Shown: in pieces, positions 17,793 through 26,243 of the stretch
How the letters are laid out: each line of letters begins with the position of its first letter
Position numbering within the stretch: position 1 is the first letter of the stretch
Assembly: GCF_002237655.1 (NCBI RefSeq)
Contig: NZ_NOKT01000014.1
Span: forward strand, 62,001 to 126,000
Source: Streptomyces sp. XY006
GTDB taxonomy: Bacteria; Actinomycetota; Actinomycetes; Streptomycetales; Streptomycetaceae
DNA length: 64,000 nucleotides
Reading direction: 5' to 3'
The notes under the pieces: model-generated
What the model was told of the DNA's origin: nothing
What the model saw: the letters and a program-made list of their open reading frames with translations, nothing else
The model's database searches: none
Made by a program: the position numbers and the translations under genes

Positions 17793-18110
17793 GTGAGCAA
17801 ATCCGACATCCGACGCTTGGACCGCGAGATCCAGGCGACCATGAAGAAGCTGGAAGCGGTCCGCCGGGGTGAGTGGTGGCCGCTGAACGGCAGCGAGCGC
17901 CGGGCCATGGCCCGGGCCCTGGCCGGTGGCGCCTACAAGGTCGCCCGGGGCCGCAGCGCGAACCGTTCCGAGGAGCGCATGGACGCCACCGGCAACGCGG
18001 CCGAGATGCGGCTGATCGCGGAACTGACCGCCCTGCACGGCGAGCGACAGCGGCTCATCATCGAGGCCGCCCGCGCCAAGGCCGCCAAGAAGTCGTCCGG
18101 CTGGTTCTGA
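17793..18110 (+). CDS. small basic coiled protein of the transfer operon
   Basis: 105 aa from GTG 17793 with GAGGAG 9 nt upstream. Rich in Arg/Lys/Ala and predicted helical (SDIRRLDREIQATMKKLEAVRRG; RLIAELTALHGERQRLIIEAARAKAAKK). No membrane segment. It sits between the PP-loop gene and the translocase and is followed by a hairpin. Not recognised; DNA or RNA binding is plausible from charge alone. Confidence 0.58.
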   Translation: MSKSDIRRLDREIQATMKKLEAVRRGEWWPLNGSERRAMARALAGGAYKVARGRSANRSEERMDATGNAAEMRLIAELTALHGERQRLIIEAARAKAAKKSSGWF

Positions 18111-18122
18111 CCAGCCATCACG

Positions 18123-18162
18123 CCGGGGTGGCCGGGACTTTCCACGGACACGGCCACCCCGG
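18123..18162 (+). terminator. 12-bp stem-loop before the translocase gene
   Basis: CCGGGGTGGCCG (18123-18134) pairs with CGGCCACCCCGG (18151-18162) across 16 nt. It may end the upstream operon or reduce read-through into the translocase gene, whose over-expression is harmful in related elements unless Kor-controlled. Confidence 0.55.
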
Positions 18163-18211
18163 CTCTACATCACTCCCGCCCCCAGCGGGGGCAGTCAGGA
18201 GCCCTTCCAGC

Positions 18212-20329
18212 ATGTCTGAGAACGTCGTCCACCTCCACAAGCCCACCGACCCCCCGACCCCCGACACCGCCCCCACCGTGCTCACCGTCGTACCCGACAC
18301 GCCGCCCGCCAGGCCCGTGCCGCTGTGGGTGCGCTCCGGACGCGCCGTGAAGACCGCCGCCACGCACGAGCGCACGCGGTCGACGGGACGGGCGGTGGCC
18401 CGGCACGCGTCCTACACCTTCAATGGCGGGCGGATCGTGGCCCGCCGCACGTGGGACGGCCGTACCGGGTCCCGGTACGAGCGGATGATCCGAGCGGCGG
18501 AAGCGGCGGGGAACCTGGAAGCTGCCGAGGAGTGGGAGGAGCGGTTGCAGCGCTTCCGCGCCGCCCGACACCACCGCCGCATGGACCTGCTGCACTCGCC
18601 CGTGGAGGCCGCGAAGGGTGTGGCCGTCGGCGCCGGGATGAGCATTGGTGTCCTGGTCGCCCTCGGGGTCGTTATGGCCATCAACACCGGTCACGTCGAC
18701 GACGTCATCACCCCGCTGTCGGCCACCATCGACTTCATTGCCCTACTGATCCGGATCGTGCAGATCGTGTGGGGTCCGGCACTCACGATCGGCCCGTTCC
18801 TGGCCCTGCTCGCCCTGTGGTCGGTCGGCCGCAAGCAGCAGGCCGCACCGAACTGGGCCCTCCCCGCGAACGTCCGCAACGGCGAGGGGGAGCCGATCAC
18901 GCCGTCCATCGTGGTCAAGGCCCTGCGCGACCTCGGCGTGCCCGCCCTGCGCAACGCCATCAAGGAAATGGGCGATGCCGGCGCCTCCATGCTCGGGCCC
19001 ATCACCATCGCCGGATGCGGCGTGGAAGTCGACGTGACCCTTCCCTCCGGGGTGTCGACCAACGAGGTGCAGAACAAGCGCCGCAAACTCGCCGAGAACC
19101 TCACCCGGCACGAACACGAAGTCTTCATCACCATCCCCCAAGCCGCCCGTACAGTGCGGCTGTGGATCGCCGACAGCGGGGCGCTGGACGAGCCGATCGG
19201 CCCGTCCCCGCTGGTCACCGACGAGACGATGACCGCCGACTACATCAAGGGCAAGGCGCCCTGGGGACAGGACCTGCGCGGCGACGCTGCCGCCCTGAGC
19301 CTGTATCAGCGCCACCTGCTCATCACGGGCCTGTCGAACCAGGGCAAGACCGTGGCCCTGCGCTCCCTGGCCCTGTGGCTCTCGCTGGACAAGTCGGTGC
19401 AGTTCCTCATGGGCGACCTCAAGGGCGTGGGCGACTGGGCCATGTTCGACGGGCTCGCCACGACCCTGATCCAGGGGCCGACGGATGAGCACGTGATCCA
19501 GGTGACCGAGATGGTCGAGGGCGCGGTCGACGAGATGAACCGCCGTATCCAGGCTCCGCCCGGCAGCGTGTTCCCGCCGCTGATCGTGCTGGTCGACGAG
19601 GCGCAGGTGGCGTTCATGTGCCCGGCCAAGGACGAGGACAAGCGGCCCTATGGCGGGTCGAAAGCCAACTCCCGGTACTTCATGGCCGTACGGAAGATTC
19701 ACAACCAGGGGCGGGCCGTGAACGTGCTGATGTGGCAGGGCACCCAGGACCCGACCAACGAGAACCTTCCCAAGCTGGTCCGCGAGGGCGCCCACACCCG
19801 CGCCTCCCTCGCCCTGGGCACCGAATCACAAGCCCGCATGGCCCTCGGGGACAAGGCCGTCGACGGCGGCGCCGCTCCGAACCTGCTGCGTCCGGGCCTG
19901 GACCGGGGAACCCTGGTCGTCGCCTCCGACGGCATCACCATCCCGGCCGGACAGTCGTCCATCACGGTGCGCACGCACTACATCGACGACGACGCAGCCG
20001 ATGCCATCACCGCCCGGGCCAAGGCCCTGCGCGACGGTGTCACCACCCTGCACGCCATCGAACGCAGCGAGGAACACGACTCCCTCGCCGACATCGCCGC
20101 CGTCATCGGCGACGCACCCCGCGTGCGGACCAAGGACGTCCTGGCACGGCTCGCCACCCGGAACACGGACGCCTACGGCGGCTGGTCGTTCATCGACCTC
20201 AAGCGCGTCCTGGACGACGCCGGCGCGGAGCCCTACAAGTCCGACGGCGTGATGGTCGTCGCCCGCGACCGCGTCGCCCGCGCCCTCGCCAACCGAGACA
20301 CCGACGGTTCCGCTTCCGCCGACGGATGA
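18212..20329 (+). CDS. FtsK/SpoIIIE-type DNA translocase (TraB/TraSA-like)
   Basis: 705 aa from ATG 18212. Conjugative double-stranded DNA pump of mycelial actinomycete elements. Pro-rich cytosolic N-terminus; membrane helices at about 145-165 and 170-205; FtsK ATPase with Walker A GLSNQGKT at 373-380 and Walker B VLVDEAQ with Asp462-Glu463; C-terminal winged-helix region about 635-690 (VRTKDVLARLATRNTDAYGGWSFIDL), in the position of the domain that reads 8-bp transfer repeats in TraB. The repeat cluster directly behind the gene fits that substrate. No relaxase is present, as expected. Confidence 0.92.
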   Translation: MSENVVHLHKPTDPPTPDTAPTVLTVVPDTPPARPVPLWVRSGRAVKTAATHERTRSTGRAVARHASYTFNGGRIVARRTWDGRTGSRYERMIRAAEAAGNLEAAEEWEERLQRFRAARHHRRMDLLHSPVEAAKGVAVGAGMSIGVLVALGVVMAINTGHVDDVITPLSATIDFIALLIRIVQIVWGPALTIGPFLALLALWSVGRKQQAAPNWALPANVRNGEGEPITPSIVVKALRDLGVPALRNAIKEMGDAGASMLGPITIAGCGVEVDVTLPSGVSTNEVQNKRRKLAENLTRHEHEVFITIPQAARTVRLWIADSGALDEPIGPSPLVTDETMTADYIKGKAPWGQDLRGDAAALSLYQRHLLITGLSNQGKTVALRSLALWLSLDKSVQFLMGDLKGVGDWAMFDGLATTLIQGPTDEHVIQVTEMVEGAVDEMNRRIQAPPGSVFPPLIVLVDEAQVAFMCPAKDEDKRPYGGSKANSRYFMAVRKIHNQGRAVNVLMWQGTQDPTNENLPKLVREGAHTRASLALGTESQARMALGDKAVDGGAAPNLLRPGLDRGTLVVASDGITIPAGQSSITVRTHYIDDDAADAITARAKALRDGVTTLHAIERSEEHDSLADIAAVIGDAPRVRTKDVLARLATRNTDAYGGWSFIDLKRVLDDAGAEPYKSDGVMVVARDRVARALANRDTDGSASADG

Positions 20330-20350
20330 CAGGGAGCGCACCGCCGACGG

Positions 20351-20512
20351 GTCAGGGAGGCAGGGAGAACTCCCTGACCGCCTCCCTGACCCGCCTCCCT
20401 CGCCCTGACCTGCACGAATGATCGTTCAGGGAGTCAGGGAGGCACGCAGGTCACACCCCCCCAAACACCCCTCCACAACGCCCCCGGCGGGGGGTGGGTC
20501 CGCCTCCCTGAC
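20351..20512. repeat. GCCTCCCTGAC repeat cluster, candidate clt
   Basis: Four full copies of GCCTCCCTGAC: 20380-20390 and 20502-20512 on the plus strand, 20351-20361 and 20433-20443 on the minus strand. Partial copies lie at 20371-20378, 20393-20400 and 20426-20433. TraB of Streptomyces plasmids recognises clusters of 8-bp repeats (TRS) in clt, often at the 3' end of traB; position and form match here. Confidence 0.6.
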
Positions 20513-20534
20513 CAACGTTCGGAAGGAATTCCGC

Positions 20535-20999
20535 ATGTACCCCGACAACACCCCGAACGTGCCCGTACAGCGGGCCGTGGAAGTCCACCAGCCGACCCCG
20601 CTTCCGCCCGCCGTCACCGTGTCGGCGCCGGTCGTGCCGGTGCAGCCGGACAGCGTCCCGGCGGTGGCGAGCGTGGTCCTGCCCGACGGCCGCGTCGTCA
20701 CCGGCTACGCCATCAACCCCGCCCAGCCCGAACCGGTCGTCGCCAAGCCGCCCGTCTCCCGCACGGCCGTGAACGTCGCCCTCGGCGGTGTCGGATTCCT
20801 CGCCGTCTGCGGCGGCCTGCTGCTGCTCACCACGTTCATCACCGCCCTGACCGCGCTCATCACCCAGCTCATCACCCTCGCCGCCGTCGTCTTCGGCGGA
20901 TGGATCGCCGTGCAGGTCTTCGGCGCGAGCGGCCACAAGGGCGGCAACACCTTCAACATCCGCAAGGCCGTCTTCAAGCGCAACCACTTCAACGGCTGA
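20535..20999 (+). CDS. Spd-like membrane protein of the transfer region
   Basis: 154 aa from ATG 20535 with GGAAGGAA upstream. Pro/Val-rich first 80 residues, then two closely spaced hydrophobic segments at about 83-105 and 108-130 (VALGGVGFLAVCGGLLLLTTF and ALITQLITLAAVVFGGWIAVQVFG), and a basic C-terminus. Position behind the translocase and the clt candidate suits a spread (Spd) protein, which helps plasmid DNA cross septa. It abuts the convergent 153-aa gene with no spacer. Confidence 0.62.
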   Translation: MYPDNTPNVPVQRAVEVHQPTPLPPAVTVSAPVVPVQPDSVPAVASVVLPDGRVVTGYAINPAQPEPVVAKPPVSRTAVNVALGGVGFLAVCGGLLLLTTFITALTALITQLITLAAVVFGGWIAVQVFGASGHKGGNTFNIRKAVFKRNHFNG

Positions 21000-21461
21000 T
21001 CACAATGCGGTGGCAGGGTTAGCATTCCAGTGCTTCACCAACGCCGGGTAAAAGCCGGGGTTTTCCTTGACCGCGTGAACGAGAGCGGGACAGTCCCGGC
21101 GCATTACGACAGCGAACTCCCGCCACCCCTCGTACCCAAGGACGGCAGGGGTAACTGCGGTGGTCATCAGCCCGTAGTCGATCGAGTCGGCCAGGATATT
21201 GACCAGGGCCATCACACGTGCCCGCTGCTCCGGATCCTGCGGGATGGGCGCTCCACCGTAGAAGTACTCGTACAGCGAAGGGTGCTCTGCAATGAAGCCG
21301 TCCACATAATGCAGCCGCTCAAGCCCGTTGTAGGTAGCTGTCGCTCCCGCAAGCCCATTGTTGAGCTTTGTCTGGCGTGTGAGCTCTCGCGTCTGCCAAG
21401 CAGCAATGAGTAGTGACGACACCACGCCGACCGCCGCAATCACTTCGAATATGTCGGCCAT
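21000..21461 (-). CDS. membrane-anchored protein of unknown function, opposite strand in backbone
   Basis: 153 aa from ATG 21461 with GGGGGA upstream. One N-terminal membrane helix (IFEVIAAVGVVSSLLIAAW), then a soluble helical domain with aromatic residues (YVDGFIAEHPSLYEYFYGG, WREFAVVMRRDCPALVHAV). It is the only leftward gene between the transfer and replication modules, and its GC is lower than theirs, so it looks like an inserted passenger. Exclusion or superinfection immunity would fit but is speculation. Confidence 0.62.
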   Translation of the reverse strand: MADIFEVIAAVGVVSSLLIAAWQTRELTRQTKLNNGLAGATATYNGLERLHYVDGFIAEHPSLYEYFYGGAPIPQDPEQRARVMALVNILADSIDYGLMTTAVTPAVLGYEGWREFAVVMRRDCPALVHAVKENPGFYPALVKHWNANPATAL

Positions 21462-21627
21462 TCAGTCCCCCAGGTCGGAAGTACCGGGGCACTACCCAGA
21501 GCCAGTGATCCAGTAACGAACCACTCATCAACCTCCGGCTACGCCAAGGGCGACCCCCGCACCTCGCCAAAGAACCGGGGCCGCCCTTGCCCACCTGCCT
21601 ACTACTGACCTGTGGAGGTCCCCCAGC

Positions 21628-22509
21628 ATGACGCAACCGACCCTGATCCGGCGAGGGCACGGCAGCACGAGTGCACTGCCCGAACCCCTGCGGACCGCGC
21701 TGACGCTGGCCGCTGCCGGTATGCCGGTGCTGCCCCTGCGCGCGGGCAAGTCACCGTTCGGCAACTGCCGTACCTGCGCGGGCAACGCGTGCGGCGGCCG
21801 ACCGAACATGAAAAGCGCAGGCCCCTGCCAGTGCCCTGGCGTCTGCCACGCATGGGCCGCCGCCACCACCGACCCGCACGTCCTCACCTCCCCGGCCTGG
21901 ACGGCCGCGTGGCGACGAGCCGTCACCGTGGCCTACCACCCCGGGGCCGCCGGAGTGACCGTCGTGGACCTCGACGACACGGCGGCCGTCGCATGGGCTC
22001 ACGAGACCCTGCCCGCCACCCGGACCGTGGAGACGACGCGCGGTGAGCACTGGATCTACCGGGGCGCCATGACGTCACACAACGCAGTGCGTCCCGGTGT
22101 CGATATCAAGTCGACCATGTCCTACGCACGGTGGCTCGGGCCCGGCACCGGCACGCTGGCCGCCCTGCCCGATGTCGTCCGCGCGCTGGCCGTGAAGGAA
22201 CCCGTCCGGCCGGCGCCTCGTTCCGTCTCCCTGCCGGCAGGGTCCGGCGGCGGGCAGTGCCCGCACCGCATGCCCGCCTTCCTGGAACGCGGCATCGCCA
22301 TGGCGGAGCAGCGCATCACGGAGGCGTCCAGCGCGGTCCACGCAACCGTGTACCGGACGTTCCTAGCCGTGCTGTCGAAGCACGGCCGGTGCGGCTGCCT
22401 CACCGACACCCACGTCGCCCGGCTGTTCACCGCCGCGCAGGCCAAGGGCGAGACGGCCCGGCACTGCACGGACGCGTGGACCAACGCCCGCACCACATTG
22501 GGACTGTGA
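21628..22509 (+). CDS. bifunctional primase-polymerase (AICE replication)
   Basis: 293 aa from ATG 21628. Archaeo-eukaryotic Prim-Pol fold: Asp114-x-Asp116 in TVVDLDD, His141 in TTRGEHWIY and Asp159 in GVDIKS give the metal and nucleotide motifs. An unusual Cys cluster (C47, C50, C55, C67, C69, C73) with a His near residues 47-84 could bind zinc. The C-terminal third is helical and may contact the partner ATPase, which starts 2 nt after its stop. Primes and starts element replication after excision. Confidence 0.83.
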   Translation: MTQPTLIRRGHGSTSALPEPLRTALTLAAAGMPVLPLRAGKSPFGNCRTCAGNACGGRPNMKSAGPCQCPGVCHAWAAATTDPHVLTSPAWTAAWRRAVTVAYHPGAAGVTVVDLDDTAAVAWAHETLPATRTVETTRGEHWIYRGAMTSHNAVRPGVDIKSTMSYARWLGPGTGTLAALPDVVRALAVKEPVRPAPRSVSLPAGSGGGQCPHRMPAFLERGIAMAEQRITEASSAVHATVYRTFLAVLSKHGRCGCLTDTHVARLFTAAQAKGETARHCTDAWTNARTTLGL

Positions 22510-22511
22510 CC

Positions 22512-23984
22512 ATGTCCGACGACGACAAGAGCCCCGCCCGCGAAGTCATCACCGACTACGCGCAATCCCACTTCCGGTACTTCCGCACCGCTGACGGCAC
22601 CGTGTACGCGCAGAAGAACGGCCACCCCGTGGCCCGCCCGATCCGCTCGCAGGGCACGACGGGCAGCCACCGGCAGGAACTCATGGTCGGCCTCTTCCGC
22701 GACGGACATGGCGTGTTCAACGGAACGGCGCTCAAGGAGGCGTTGGACTTGATCGAAGCGCTCGCGCTGACCGAGGACGTGCAGCCCGTTCACATCCGCG
22801 TCGCCCCCGGGTTCGACGGGGCCACGTGGCTGGACCTGGGCCGTAGCGACGGGCAGTCGGTGCGTATCCACCCCACCGGCTGGGACATCGCCATCCCCGA
22901 CCCGCGCGAAGTGTGCTGGCGGCGCACCCAGCTCACCGGCGAACTGCCCCTGCCCGCCAAGGACACCGACGGCAAGGGCATCGATCTCCTGCTGAGGCTC
23001 ACCAACTTCGCCAATGCCGAGGCGGAGTGCCTGGCCATCGCCTGGCTCATCGGCAGCCTCGGACCGTCCGTGCCCGTCCCCGCCCCCTTCCTCACCGGCC
23101 CCCAGGGCGCCGGCAAGTCCACCGCCGGACGCATGCTCGTGCGGATCATCGAGGGCATGAGCAGCGACCTGCGCCGCGCCCCGAAGGATGAAGAGAACCT
23201 GATCGCGGCCGTGGCCGCCGGGTGGGTCACCGCCCTGGACAACCTCTCCCACATGACCCCGGACCTGTCCGACGCGATGTGCTGCATCGTCACCGGCGCC
23301 GAGAACGTCAAACGCGCGCTCTTCACCGACGGGGACGTGTTCCGCGCCCGCTACCGCCGACCCCTGCTCCTGACCGGCATCGACGTCGGCGTCATCCGCC
23401 CAGACCTTGCCGAACGCCTCCTGCCGCTGCGCCTGGAACGCCCCCGCGTCCGGCGGACCGAGGCGGAACTGTGGGCGGAGTACGCGGAGGTCCTGCCCGT
23501 CGTCCTCGGGTCCCTCCTGGACCTCACGGTCAAGGTCCGCGCGGTCGAGGCGGAGACCCCCACCGATCTGCGGATGGCGGACTTCGCGCACCTGTGCGCG
23601 CAACTCGACGCGGCGACCGGCTTCGGAGCGCTCACGGCGTACCGCGCCAGCCTGGACGACCTCAACGACGACGTGATCGAGGGCGACTTGCTCGCGCAGA
23701 CCGTCCTCAGGCACGCCGCCGACATCGAACCCGGCGCAGAGCAGCGGATGACCTCCACGGAGTGGCTGCACTGCCTCACCCGCCTCTACACGGGCGAGGA
23801 CTTCCGCCCCCTGCCCAAGGGGTGGCCGACCACCGGCAAAGTCCTCTCCGACCGCCTCAAGCGGCTGCAGCCCACCCTGGCCGCCCGGGGCGTCCTCATC
23901 GACTCGGGCCGCACCAGGGAGGGCCGCTACATCGAGATGACCCGCTCACCGGCCATGCCCTCGCACGAGCAGCAGACACTCTGA
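22512..23984 (+). CDS. replication-associated P-loop ATPase/helicase
   Basis: 490 aa from ATG 22512, 2 nt behind the primase-polymerase. Walker A GPQGAGKST at 196-204; AAGWVTALDNLSHM holds the probable Walker B; the arginine-rich segment LLLTGIDVGVIRPDLAERLLPLRLERPRVRR follows, as in AICE and phage replication ATPases. A C-terminal winged-helix-like region (PLPKGWPTTGKVLSDRLKRLQPTL) could bind DNA. The pair replaces the RepSA initiator of classic pSAM2, marking a Prim-Pol type AICE. Confidence 0.8.
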   Translation: MSDDDKSPAREVITDYAQSHFRYFRTADGTVYAQKNGHPVARPIRSQGTTGSHRQELMVGLFRDGHGVFNGTALKEALDLIEALALTEDVQPVHIRVAPGFDGATWLDLGRSDGQSVRIHPTGWDIAIPDPREVCWRRTQLTGELPLPAKDTDGKGIDLLLRLTNFANAEAECLAIAWLIGSLGPSVPVPAPFLTGPQGAGKSTAGRMLVRIIEGMSSDLRRAPKDEENLIAAVAAGWVTALDNLSHMTPDLSDAMCCIVTGAENVKRALFTDGDVFRARYRRPLLLTGIDVGVIRPDLAERLLPLRLERPRVRRTEAELWAEYAEVLPVVLGSLLDLTVKVRAVEAETPTDLRMADFAHLCAQLDAATGFGALTAYRASLDDLNDDVIEGDLLAQTVLRHAADIEPGAEQRMTSTEWLHCLTRLYTGEDFRPLPKGWPTTGKVLSDRLKRLQPTLAARGVLIDSGRTREGRYIEMTRSPAMPSHEQQTL

Positions 23985-24000
23985 CCGGCCCGCCTGGCTG

Positions 24001-24046
24001 AACAGCAAGAGGAGCACCACCGGCCGGGCGTGCTCCTCTTGCTGTT
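24001..24046. terminator. 17-bp perfect stem-loop after replication genes
   Basis: AACAGCAAGAGGAGCAC (24001-24017) pairs exactly with 24030-24046 across a 12-nt loop, 17 bp behind the ATPase stop. A strong factor-independent-type terminator separating the replication operon from the iteron region. Confidence 0.85.
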
Positions 24047-24151
24047 CGGCGGCGGCGCCGCCCTGCGATGGCGCCGCGCAGCGGCTCCTTCTTCACCACT
24101 TAAGCCGCACTGCACCACCACAGACACCCCCTTTTCCTAAGTGGGAGACGC

Positions 24152-24360
24152 TGCGTCACCCGCGTCACGGGCGCCTCAGAAACGCCGCGTGACCTGCGCA
24201 GACGGCCGTGACGCAGACGGCCGCGCTCTGCGTCACGCCGCGTCACCCGCGTCACCGGTGACGGACAGTCTGCGTCACCGGTGACGCACCCCAAGCGTTC
24301 TGCGTCACCCAAAACGCGCAGGTCAGACCGTATGGATGACGCACGTGACGCTGTGACGCA
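24152..24360. repeat. TGCGTCAC iteron array, candidate origin of replication
   Basis: About a dozen copies of TGCGTCAC or its complement GTGACGCA in some 210 bp, in both orientations, e.g. 24152-24159, 24208-24215, 24229-24236, 24301-24308 and 24353-24360. Copies at 24271-24278 and 24281-24288 form the 18-bp palindrome TGCGTCACCGGTGACGCA. Several copies carry CGCGTCAC. It lies between the replication genes and xis, where an AICE origin or Xis/Int operator could be. No gene occupies 24047-24475. Confidence 0.7.
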
Positions 24361-24475
24361 GAAATCCGCACCTCGGACAGACGCAGGCTCCGGGCCCCTC
24401 CTGCGCCCACACGGCCCAGAACCCACCGCAGGACACCTCACCCCACCTCGCAACGGACATGAGGAGTCACCAGCC

Positions 24476-24715
24476 ATGGTCACCGAAGAGCCGACCGACC
24501 CGCGCGCCCTGCTCCGCGGCGGACTCCCGGACCGCTACCTGACCCCCGAAGACCTGGTCACCATGTTCAGCCTCCCCAGCGTCGAGACCGTCTACCAGTG
24601 GCGACGCAAGCGCATCGGCCCGGCCGGCTTCCGCGTCGGCCGCTACCTCCGCTTCAACCCCGCCGCCGTACAGGCGTGGGAGGCCGAACGCACCGCCCTC
24701 GACGACGCGGCCTGA
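24476..24715 (+). CDS. xis: excisionase-type helix-turn-helix protein (Xis)
   Basis: 79 aa from ATG 24476 with GAGGAG upstream. MerR-like winged helix: YLTPEDLVTMFSLPSVETVYQWRRKRIGPAGFRVGRYLRFNPAAVQAWE. It directs the integrase toward excision by bending att DNA. Located directly before the integrase gene, as in pSAM2-family elements, and behind the iteron array, which could be its operator. Confidence 0.88.
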   Translation: MVTEEPTDPRALLRGGLPDRYLTPEDLVTMFSLPSVETVYQWRRKRIGPAGFRVGRYLRFNPAAVQAWEAERTALDDAA

Positions 24716-24745
24716 GCCTGCCGCATCCGCACCACCCAACACCCC

Positions 24746-24772
24746 GGGGAGGGCCACACGGCGGCCCTCCCC
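24746..24772 (+). promoter_or_regulatory. perfect 10-bp hairpin between xis and int
   Basis: GGGGAGGGCC (24746-24755) and GGCCCTCCCC (24763-24772) with a 7-nt loop lie 31 nt before the integrase start. It could attenuate transcription from xis into int and so set the Xis:Int ratio. Confidence 0.5.
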
Positions 24773-24802
24773 GTCCCATGCCCGGAAGGGATTACGCCCC
24801 AC

Positions 24803-26065
24803 ATGGCAGGTCACATCCAAGACCGCTGGTTCAAGACCGAGACCAATTCCGCCGGCAAGACCGTCCGCGTCAAGACCGACCGCCACGGCACCGGCCTGCG
24901 CTACCGCGCCCGCTACATCGGCCCCGACGGAACCGAGAAGTCCAAGAGCTTCCCCGACGGCAAGAAGCGTCTCGCTGAGAAGTGGCTCAGCGCCGTTGAG
25001 ACGGACATGACGCGCGGTCAGTACACCGACCCCAAGTCCATGCAGATCACGTTCCGGCAGTACGCCGAGAAGTGGTTGGACAGTAAGACACCCAGCCCGA
25101 TGACCCGGAAGGAACTCGGCCGGCGCCTGCGGCTGCACGCGTACCCGGTTCTCGGCTCCCGTCCGATCGGGACCTTCCGGCCGGAGCACATCAGGGAGTT
25201 CGTGGCCGCACTGGAAGCGAAGCCAGGCATCGGCCCGTCCTACGCCCGGAACATCTTCGCCGACGTTCAGTCGGTCCTGTCTGCCGCTGTCGACGACACG
25301 CTTTTGTCGCGCAACCCGTGCGGTGCCCGGACCGTTCGGCGTCCCAAGCCTGACCTGCATCCCGTAGTCCCGTGGGTGCCCGACCAGGTATTCGCCGTTC
25401 GTGCGGCTCTTCTGGAGCGGTACCAAGCCATGGTCAACGCCGGGGCCGGATGCGGCCTGCGCCAGGGCGAGGTGTTCGGGCTCGCTGAGGACGCCATCGA
25501 CACCGACGGGCGCACGCTCCACGTGGTCCGGCAGATCAAGCATGTGGAAGGACACCCGGTGTTCGCACTCCCCAAGGGCGGCAAGAAGCGGGCGGTCCCG
25601 CTGCCCGACTCCGTGGCGGAAGCCCTCCGGGCTCATATGGACGCCTACAAGCCCGTGGAGATCACGCTGCCGTGGGATGTGCCGGAGGGGCCGAAGGTGT
25701 CTGCCCGGCTGATCTTCACGGCTGAGCAAGGGGGCATGGTGTGGCGCAGCAACTTCAACGGCAAGGAGTGGAAGCCCGCACTGGCGGCCGCCGGCCTCAT
25801 CCCGGAGGCGGACGACGACGGCAAGTACGTGTCGGCGCGCGAGCACGGCATGCACGCGCTACGGCACTTCTACGCATCCGCGTTGCTGGACGCGGGTGAG
25901 AACATCAAGGCCGTCAGCGAGTACATGGGGCATGCTGACCCAGGGCTCACGCTGCGGGTGTACGCCCACCTCATGCCCGACAGCCGCCAGAGGGCACGCC
26001 GCGCCATCGACACGGTGTTTCAGCGCGTCTCTCAGGAAGATCACGGCCCACAGGCGGCCCGGTGA
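24803..26065 (+). CDS. int: tyrosine site-specific integrase
   Basis: 420 aa from ATG 24803 (GGAAGGGA upstream). N-terminal arm-binding region, SAM-like core-binding domain about 75-165, catalytic domain from about 185. Catalytic set: Arg220 (GLRQGE), His351 and Arg354 (HALRH), His377 (MGHADPG) and nucleophile Tyr387 (RVYAHL). It integrates and, with Xis, excises the element. The gene ends 62 bp from the candidate attR, the usual int-att layout, yet that att is not in a tRNA gene. Confidence 0.95.
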   Translation: MAGHIQDRWFKTETNSAGKTVRVKTDRHGTGLRYRARYIGPDGTEKSKSFPDGKKRLAEKWLSAVETDMTRGQYTDPKSMQITFRQYAEKWLDSKTPSPMTRKELGRRLRLHAYPVLGSRPIGTFRPEHIREFVAALEAKPGIGPSYARNIFADVQSVLSAAVDDTLLSRNPCGARTVRRPKPDLHPVVPWVPDQVFAVRAALLERYQAMVNAGAGCGLRQGEVFGLAEDAIDTDGRTLHVVRQIKHVEGHPVFALPKGGKKRAVPLPDSVAEALRAHMDAYKPVEITLPWDVPEGPKVSARLIFTAEQGGMVWRSNFNGKEWKPALAAAGLIPEADDDGKYVSAREHGMHALRHFYASALLDAGENIKAVSEYMGHADPGLTLRVYAHLMPDSRQRARRAIDTVFQRVSQEDHGPQAAR

Positions 26066-26072
26066 ACCACGA

Positions 26073-26112
26073 ATGGCCCCTGACCTGCCTTTCTGTGCAG
26101 GTCAGGGGCCAT
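26073..26112. terminator. 16-bp perfect stem-loop after integrase
   Basis: ATGGCCCCTGACCTGC (26073-26088) pairs with 26097-26112 across an 8-nt loop. It ends integrase transcription just before attR and would shield the downstream chromosomal gene from element promoters. Confidence 0.85.
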
Positions 26113-26127
26113 CACCCCTACGGAACC

Positions 26128-26146
26128 CTCTGAAGTTCCTCAACTC
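26128..26146. other. candidate attR core of the AICE
   Basis: CTCTGAAGTTCCTCAACTC, matching 9414-9432 at 18 of 19 bases. The inferred element is about 16.7 kb. The fused chromosomal flanks would put the aminotransferase and the Gly/Cys-rich protein as divergent neighbours. Confidence 0.65.
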
Positions 26147-26243
26147 TGCTTTGGCTCGGTCGGGGGGTGGGAATCTCCCGGTCACGCTAGAGCGAGGCGC
26201 CCACGGGGGGCCGCTTCGGGGGAAACGGAAGGAGGGTGACGCC

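Noticed and set aside
24152..24360. CRISPR array as explanation of the regular 8-mers
   Set aside because: Repeat units are far too short, irregularly spaced and in both orientations; no cas genes.
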